This document shows, one piece after another, positions 57,614 to 64,000 of a stretch of 64,000 nt of DNA (position 1 is its first letter; every line of letters starts with the position of its first letter). Origin of the DNA: Eonycteris spelaea (Eukaryota; Chordata; Mammalia; Chiroptera; Pteropodidae); NCBI GenBank assembly GCA_003508835.1, contig PUFA01000105.1, positions 1,798,001 to 1,862,000 of the forward strand, in the 5' to 3' direction. The position numbers and the translations under genes are program-made. The notes below the pieces were generated by a model. The model did no database searches, was not told the origin of the DNA, and worked only from the letters and a program-made list of their open reading frames with translations.

Positions 57614-57779
57614 CAGTGTTTCTCAAACTTTAATGTGCATTTAAATCATATGGGGTCTTGCTTAGAAGAAGCTTCTAACGCTGTAGATCTAAGTTGAGAC
57701 CTGAGATTCTGCATTTTTAATAATATTCTAGATGATGCTGATGCTGCTATCCCAAAAAACTATACTTTGATTAGCAAAG
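57614..57779 (+). mobile_element. MER5A (hAT-Charlie MITE)
   Basis: The element begins CAGTGTTTCTCAAACTTTAA and continues with 'tgtgcatttaaatcatatgggg', 'GACCTGAGATTCTGCATTTT' and 'GATGATGCTGATGCTGCTAT', ending with 'ctatactttgattagcaaaga'. Length and order fit MER5A. Imperfect 8-bp flanks TTCTAGGT (57606-57613) and ATCTAGAT (57780-57787), 6 of 8 alike, could be the worn target duplication expected for hAT elements. Confidence 0.85.
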
Positions 57780-57829
57780 ATCTAGATATCTTTTTTGAAC
57801 TCTAAACCCATTAATCTAACTTTCTATTG

Positions 57830-58730
57830 ACAATCCTCACTTGGTTGTTCCATTGGCATTCAAACCACCATGTCCAAACTGATTTACCAATATATCTTAA
57901 ACTTCATCTTTCTTCCAAATTCTCTATCTCATAAAACATTCAGATAAGAAAGAGCTCAAATGAGAAATACAGAAATTATCCTTGATAGTCCCTATTCTTC
58001 TACCCATCACTTCCAATCAATTCTCAAGTTCCAGCAATTCTACCTCAAATGAGTCTCTTATTAATCACCCCACTCAGTTTTTTTATATTTCAAGATCACA
58101 TTAAATTTTGCTCTGATTGCTGAAAGAACCTCAAAAATTGTCTCCTTGCCTCAGTTCTTCCGTGCTCCAATTATACTTTAAATTGTTTCTAAAGTGACGG
58201 TTCTAAATCACGTCTCTGGTAGTGTCACTATTATGAATAAAAGTTTTAATGACTTCTAATAAATTTTAGGACATAAACCTAATCCAGCATGGCTTCAGCG
58301 TCTCCACTTACCTGTATAGTCTAATACATGTCTTCCTAGATCATCCATTATGCTCCACACAGGAGACATAAATTTCTTTGGCCCTGTGGCTTTACATAGG
58401 CTCTTATTTCAGCTCCCAGTGGCCTTACTGCATTTTTGATGTGATGCAGAGTGCTTCATTTCCAAAATTTTGATGCCACCTGACCACCACCAGTCAGCCC
58501 TGGTGTGAGGAGAGCTGTTTAGGCCTATCTCCCATTCATATATATTACATAGTCCTCGTCGTATTGTGATACACCGATAGCCATCAGTATGCTTGTCTCT
58601 CCCTCCCTTTACCTTGTGAGCTCCTTAAGGGCAGAGGCTGTGTTTTATAGGGCTTCACGTACCCAGAGTCTAGCACAATGTCTAGGACATAACATATCCC
58701 ACAAATTAATTGTTTAAAGGAAAAAGTGAC
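57830..58730 (+). mobile_element. Long L2 LINE fragment, sense, with 3' part
   Basis: L2 blocks appear in order: 'ctccttgcctcagttcttccgtgctcc', 'aagtgacggttctaaatcacg', 'AGGACATAAACCTAATCCAG', 'CCTTACTGCATTTTTGATG' and 'TGTGAGCTCCTTAAGGGCAG', then 'AGTCTAGCACAATGTCTAGG' and the near-terminal 'acataacatatcccacaaattaattg'. It is old and interrupted by small indels. The 65-codon minus frame at 58584-58781 is its shadow. Confidence 0.75.
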
Positions 58731-59141
58731 GAACAGTGCCTCTAAAAATAGAGATATCCTAAATATCATCTGCATGTGCAAAAAAATCTAAAATTACTAA
58801 CAGCAAGATTTCAATGTTATGTATTTTAATGTACATTGTTTATATGAAAATTAACATTGAATATTATTAGTGTAAACTTTATTTAGATCAATCATGTAAT
58901 TTTCAGTCTCATACGCACTGATCTAGATCAGATACTCATTATATGTGTAGTCTGTGTTCTTGCAATATTTTCCTAATTTAGTTTCCTTTTCTCATCTTTT
59001 AGTTAATCCATCTTTATATTAATCATTATTCCCTTACTCAAAAACTTTGCATTTATTTTCATTTTAATAGATACAATTATCAGATTCTTATCAATGAAGA
59101 TCTTCCAAGTCTCACTTCAGCTTCCAAAACTATCTAACATT
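58731..59141. other. Unassigned AT-rich spacer
   Basis: Nothing recognised between the L2 and the MaLR LTR. Confidence 0.55.
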
Positions 59142-59370
59142 TTTAGTCTTTTTGGCCTGCTATAACAAAATACCACACACTGGATATATTATTAAAAAAA
59201 AATTATTTCTCTCAGTTCTGGAGTCTGGAAATCATCAAAGTTTCAGCGTGGTCAGGTGAGGTCCCTCTTCCTGGTCACAGACTTCTCATTATAGCCACAC
59301 ATGGCATATCACATTGGACATTAGTATTTCAACATTAATTTTGGGAGGACGCAACATTCAGACTATAGAA
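59142..59370 (-). mobile_element. MaLR LTR (MST/MLT1-type), minus strand, internally deleted
   Basis: The plus strand reads the complement of a MaLR LTR: 'GGCCTGCTATAACAAAATAC', 'ATTTCTCTCAGTTCTGGAGT', 'ctggtcacagacttctca', 'cacatggcatatcacattgg' and 'AACATTAATTTTGGGAGGAC', ending near 'cagactatag'. At about 230 bp it is roughly half the usual LTR length, the middle being deleted. Confidence 0.75.
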
Positions 59371-61560
59371 TGTGATGACCCTATACCTCAGCTTAATTTT
59401 CTGTAAATGCTTTTCTATTTCTGTAACTTAGCTCCTACCCTCCCTATGTAAATTTTAGGTCTCTTATGAAGCCCCTTGCCCTACATTTAAGCAAATCCCA
59501 CATATGCCCACTTCTACTGCATTGTATTTGTAAGATTCTAAGACACATATCCATTTCCGAATTGTTGTATTAGTGAAAATATGTCTTAATTCCTCTTCTG
59601 ATGGGAAGTTGCTTTTGTACAGAATTCATGTTCGATTTATTTTTGCATTTGATTCTCTCTGTGGCCCCAGGGCAATAGAAGAAAAAGAAAAAAAACAGAG
59701 GCCCTTGGGGTTAGAGAGAAACCGAGCACTGCACAGTCCTTGATACATAATGCAAAGAGGCAGCTGATGACTTAAAGATTTGCTGGAGGAAAACAAAGCT
59801 TCCTTAACAAAAATGAAAGAGTTTAACACTTTTTGCAGAGTGATAAAGTATTTTTTGAGAGTAAGTTAGGAAAAACATGGTACCAAACAGGATCAACAGA
59901 TTACACTTAAATTTAAGATACATATTTTTAAAGAAATATAAAATCTAGTCTAGAAAAAAAAATCTAGTTTTAATCATTCCCAGCTAGTGTTTTTGGATTA
60001 TTTAGAAATCCTTGTGAAGGATGGGGGAGATTACAAGGGGAATCAGGGACATACATGTCATTACGCTAACATGGATACCTGTAATTTGCTAAATGTGAGT
60101 TATATTTAAATTAACCCTAAAGCAAAATGCACATTCTTCTCAATGCAGACTTTAAGATTAGTTATTTTCTACAAATCCTTTTGTTCTTTTTATAAAATCC
60201 CAGGTAAGACTCCTGGATATTTTTATTTGGAAAGAATGAATCAATCTCTTCTATTGAAGTCAAGATTTTAGTTTCCAAAAGAGTAAAACTCAGGCAAGCA
60301 ACACTTTTAACAGAATGTTGCTACAAATAAGATGTATCTCTGCCAGTGTGTTATTTATTACATATATATTTAGTAGCTAATAAACCACTATGAATATATA
60401 TACATATAATACGTATGCAATATATTTATATTATACATTACATATAATGAATTAATCTAATGAAGTATTCATTGTTATCTCTAATCTTTGATTTGTAATA
60501 TACAGCTTATTTGTTTCTTAAATTGAAAAGATGTTTTTACTTATTTTTAAAAATATAAACACCTTTCAATTTTAAGAATATCTTCACTTTTCAAAATGCA
60601 TAACTGCAAAGTCAAACAATGTATAGAGCATAAATATAATTTAGGGAAGAAAGTTTGAAACAAAATGTGATTCAAAAGAAATTTAGAAATGGAAACTAAC
60701 TAGCTAATTTTAATCATAAGAAAGTTGATAATTTTATGTTTCTTAAAATACACTATCACCAGAAAACCCCTATATAGCAAGAGGTAATTTAATTTCTTCT
60801 GCAAGGCTTGCATTTCCAAATCTCACATAGCTTATTTTCATAGTCTATTGCTCTATATATGAATTGCTACCAAATGACAAAATAAAAAAAGGAAAGCTGC
60901 TATATAATAAATTGGCATTGTCACTCTAAATAGCTCACAGTCTCAGGTTGGTATGTTCTTACACTTTGCTAATAAAACCAGACTAAAATTTATGTGTTAT
61001 TTTCCTCTTTTTTCTTAAGTGGCAGTTATTCTTCTGCCTCATTTGCTTTACCTTGTCTAATTGACAAAGAAGTTAGCTACGCCAGTGGCGAGATTTAATT
61101 TCCAGGCATTTTTAATAAATCAGAGATTCTGAGTATTAAAGAGACTAACACAGACATTCCATCCAATATTATTGTGTTAATAGCATTTCCCAAGTACAAT
61201 TTCAAACCTTCTCTTATGTATAGCAGCTTCTAATACCTTTGTCATATTCCATCTTTTAAAAATACTAGCTCAATTTCCACTTCCTTCAGAAAGCTTTCTT
61301 ATCCCATATCTGCATTCTCTAAGCTTTCAACACAATCTACATCATCTTTTGCCCTCTTTCAACATACATATTTCAATTAGTTTTCATTGACTCTAAAAGC
61401 ATGTTTACTTTTAAACATGAGGAACTTCAACATTATATTTTCTTAAATATCAAGGCCATGGAAATATCTTCAAAGTTAAATGTGCTTTATAAGTAGATCT
61501 TATTTTTAATGTGGTCATTATACATATGTGTTTGTGTATACATATATATGTGTGTATATC
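59371..61560. other. Unassigned AT-rich stretch, no gene seen
   Basis: An AT-alternating patch lies at about 60355-60450. The 67-codon minus frame at 59626-59829 is unremarkable. Confidence 0.5.
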
Positions 61561-61601
<41 letters not shown>

Positions 61602-61623
61602 GATGATAGATAGATAGATAGAT
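61561..61623. repeat. (TAGA)n tetranucleotide microsatellite
   Basis: About ten TAGA units, an interruption TGATGA at about 61601, then five more. A TG/TA-alternating tract (61525-61558) precedes it. The repetitive isoleucine/tyrosine/leucine/serine frame on the minus strand is an artefact. Confidence 0.98.
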
Positions 61624-63199
61624 TCTAAACATTTCCTAAGTGAAGATGTCACAAGGTACACTCAGAAACATCTTAAAATTGCTTGATCAGAAGCTGGGAT
61701 ATATTTAATTTTTCAAAAGCACATTGTAGTAATTGCTCCCATCTTCATCTTTCCACTTTAAATATGGCTGAGAATGCTGATTAGGTGGGAGTGTCTCACG
61801 TAAACACCATCTGGCCTCTCAGAGGAGGAAGTTTTATAATGCAGAGCTTTTCCAGACTCATTGTCACTTCTACCCATCCTGCAGACTTCTTTCCACACGC
61901 CCAGGGAGATCAGGAAAGTACCTTTTCAGAGTTCTATACTAAATTAGAAGATCAAACTGCCTTTCATTTTGGAATTTTCTGTGGAATGAAAAAAAAAATT
62001 GTCAAGCAGTGTGAAGTTCCACAAAGAGAAAGACCTTGTTCTTCAGAAATGTGTCGCCACATGGCATCTTTGATTCTAAGCAGAAGAGTCTCAGGCAGGC
62101 AGCTTCCGACTGTCCTTAGAAATGGCTTTTCTCTGCTCGTAGGATTCTTATTTCATGGATATTAGAACCTGCTGTGTTGTTTCAAACTATGTAACCTGAG
62201 GAGAGATAGTAAGCTTGGACATTTTGCAATGAACTTTTTTAGGTTTTTTTCACCAAAAGTTTTGAATTATCATTATTACACTTTTAAGGTAATGATGAAG
62301 GATGAATCACAAAGTGATCATTTAGCAGACAGAAAGGGAAGGAAAAAGAAATCTTATGATCTTTGGCTCTTGTGTGTGACCTCCATGAATAAGAAATAGA
62401 CAGTTCAACTGCCTGAAATAAAGTGTTTTTCTGATGCTGCTTACCTGCAGCTAAGTGCCAGTAGGAGAGGAAAAAACTGAATTTAATTCACTCTTGCTAG
62501 TTATTGTTCAAAATAATTGCTACAGTAGAATACTTACCTTTGGGAGGTTCACGTGTGTGGAGGGAGAGATAGCTGTTGGTTTCTCACCAGGAATACAATT
62601 TCCTATCTCATCCATTTCAGTGGAAGAGGCAAAATAGCCTGCCTCACAGGTCCAGCTCAGGGACGTCACACTGAAAAAAGAAGTATCCCAAATCAAAGAA
62701 TAGTCAACTCTCGTAAAGAGAATTCTTAGTTAGATATCACATCGAAGTATCCTGTGGAAGGTCTTTTGCTTATTTTAAACACACAAATGTTTATTTTTCA
62801 CACATTGATATATTCCTAGAATTCTGCTTCATACCTGATAGGAAAAACAGGAGCCATATCCCTACAGAAATATCATTATAATTTCCTACACTCCATATTA
62901 ACTATATCCATAGCCCAAGATGTTGTGGTCGGCCATTTTAAACATTTTCCTCATGGAACGTGCTTAATTAGACTCAAAGCTATCCTAATATGAATCACCT
63001 TTTTTATGCAAAAGCAGATGTGCTACACTGTTCGTCCATACCTGGCAGAGCTCAGGGTAGCAGGCCCACCGCAGCTCTTTTGTTAGGTTTGAGACCACAG
63101 CTATTGATCGGTAGCCTGAGAATAGTCACTTGAGCAAATTACAGTGAATGTTCATGAATACTAGTCAGTTAATCTGAATGAATGTAAGAACAGACTCAT
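61624..63199. other. Unassigned stretch, partly GC-balanced
   Basis: The 126-codon plus frame at 61785-62165 lies in GC-balanced DNA, includes an A9 run and shows no recognised domain, so I do not call it a gene. GC-balanced patches at 62450-62660 and 63030-63120 match no repeat I can name. Confidence 0.45.
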
Positions 63200-63520
63200 A
63201 ATCAAATGGCTTTCTTGGTCCCTCTTTGTCCTGCAGGGACTTGCATCATCCTTGTAACATTGTCCGCACGCTGTAGTCACTCCCCCCTGAGTCACTTAGC
63301 CATCTCGGTTGGTATCACAGTGCTTGTACTTGGTAACCCTTCTTTTACTTCCTAATGGCCCCAAAGTGTAAGAGTAGTGATGCTGGCAATTTGGATATGC
63401 CAAAGAGAAGCCATAATTGTGTCTTTAGTGAAAATAAAGTTCTCTCAATAAGGAAAGAAAAGTTATATGCTAATGTTGCTGAGATCTTTACAGCAAGAAC
63501 AAATCTCTCCTAATTCACCT
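63200..63520 (+). mobile_element. Tigger2-type (pogo) DNA transposon fragment
   Basis: The non-coding part just before the transposase start is recognisable ('CACTTAGCCATCTCGGTTGG', 'TATCACAGTGCTTGTACTTG') and runs into the decayed transposase start at 63355. Neither terminal inverted repeat was found, so the fragment is truncated on both sides. Confidence 0.75.
63355..63516 (+). pseudogene. Decayed N-terminus of a Tigger transposase
   Basis: From ATG at 63355 the frame reads 53 residues to a stop, starting MAPKCKSSDAGNLDMPKR and later showing VLSIRKEKLYANVAEI. This is the N-terminal helix-turn-helix (CENP-B/pogo-type DNA-binding) part of Tigger transposases. Such proteins bind the transposon ends; the full protein is usually over 500 residues with a DDE catalytic domain, which is absent here. 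A small deletion in the basic loop after residue 18 and a stop after about 53 codons show that it is dead. Confidence 0.8.
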
Positions 63521-64000
63521 ATTCAATAAATTAAACGTTATCACAGATATGTACGTATAAGAAAAATACAGTAATATATATTATTATATATATATAACAT
63601 ACATAATATATATATAGCTTCATACTATCTTACTTTCAGGCCTCCACTGGGCATCTATGGAATGTAAGCCCCCATGGCTAAGTGGATTAGGAGAGCTGCT
63701 ATAGTTTTGATCTTAAGGTCCAGAGAATTTTTTTTAAGTGAATCGTTATTTCAAATAACAAAGTTTATTAGTGTCACATTTTTACAGATTTCATTGGCTT
63801 TGTTGACAGTAACACACTATAATCAGAGAATCCAGTAATAAATTGTCTATAGTAATCTTATATTTTGAAACTGTTGATTTTTAAGTATGCATGTCTTATA
63901 GAGTTAAAACAATAAACAATCATTGGACACAATTCCATTCTGATTTTACTTTTGTTTCTTGTAACATAACTAAAGTATTATTTTGACTAAATTTTCTAAT
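63521..64000. other. Unassigned AT-rich right end
   Basis: An AT-alternating patch lies at about 63570-63617. Nothing else is recognised. Confidence 0.55.

Noticed and set aside
61450..61632. Serine/isoleucine/tyrosine repeat 'protein' on the minus strand
   Set aside because: Translation of the (GATA)n microsatellite.
61785..62165. 126-codon plus-strand frame in GC-balanced DNA
   Set aside because: Contains an A9 homopolymer and no recognised domain or splice signals. Kept only as an unassigned stretch.

Overview
The window reads as an ordinary AT-rich stretch of a mammalian nuclear genome, either intergenic or inside a very large intron. By eye it is roughly two thirds A+T. It holds MIR and L2 relics, several L1 3' ends, MaLR and ERVL-type LTRs, MER5A/Tigger DNA-transposon fossils, and many (CA)n, (ATCC)n and (GATA)n microsatellites. 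Bacterial or viral gene organisation is absent. All open frames are short (the longest is about 138 codons), none was recognised as a known host protein, and most overlap repeats or homopolymers. I found no confident protein-coding gene, tRNA, rRNA, snRNA or CRISPR array. One 61-nt stretch (12174-12234) has a good start-codon context and a perfect splice donor; it is offered only as a candidate exon.

Host: the L1 3' ends at 15175-15320, 22080-22315 and 43895-44205 look like the L1 tails I associate with laurasiatherian mammals, and the form at 15175 and 22080 particularly with bats. I saw none of the young lineage-marking SINEs of carnivores, horse, pig, cow, or vespertilionid and rhinolophid bats. 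A laurasiatherian, perhaps a bat with little recent SINE/L1 activity, is therefore plausible, but this rests on memory and was not searched.

Layout. 0-12 kb: mostly unassigned AT-rich DNA with an L1 3' end (minus), L2 pieces, a MaLR-like LTR, a CTCF-like motif at 5574 and an L1 ORF2 fragment at 11.5 kb. 12-26 kb: MIRs, old L1 tails, an internally deleted Tigger element with both inverted termini, and a second CTCF-like motif at 23854. 26-28 kb: the clearest structure in the window, a 512-bp solo LTR with a perfect 5-bp target duplication, inserted in an older MLT1-like LTR and carrying its own minisatellite. 28-40 kb: microsatellites, an MLT2-type LTR with its core present twice, L2 pieces, a G13 plus (AT)n tract, and two further LTRs with AATAAA signals. 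40-54 kb: a non-repeat GC-mixed block at 42.2 kb that looks like a conserved-element candidate, an L1 3'UTR with a G-quadruplex-prone run, MIRs (one tail-to-tail pair) and a near-perfect hairpin at 48.2 kb. 54-64 kb: a 1.3-kb decayed L1 (reverse transcriptase to 3'UTR), MER5A, a long L2, a MaLR LTR, a GATA repeat, and the decayed N-terminus of a Tigger transposase at the right end.

No genes are seen working together, and I found no undescribed biological system. The items worth following are the nested solo LTR, the candidate exon, the two short perfect hairpins, the recombinant MLT2 LTR and a few unassigned GC-richer blocks that could be conserved elements or unrecognised repeats. Repeat family names are from memory of consensus sequences, and boundaries are approximate unless a terminal motif is given.
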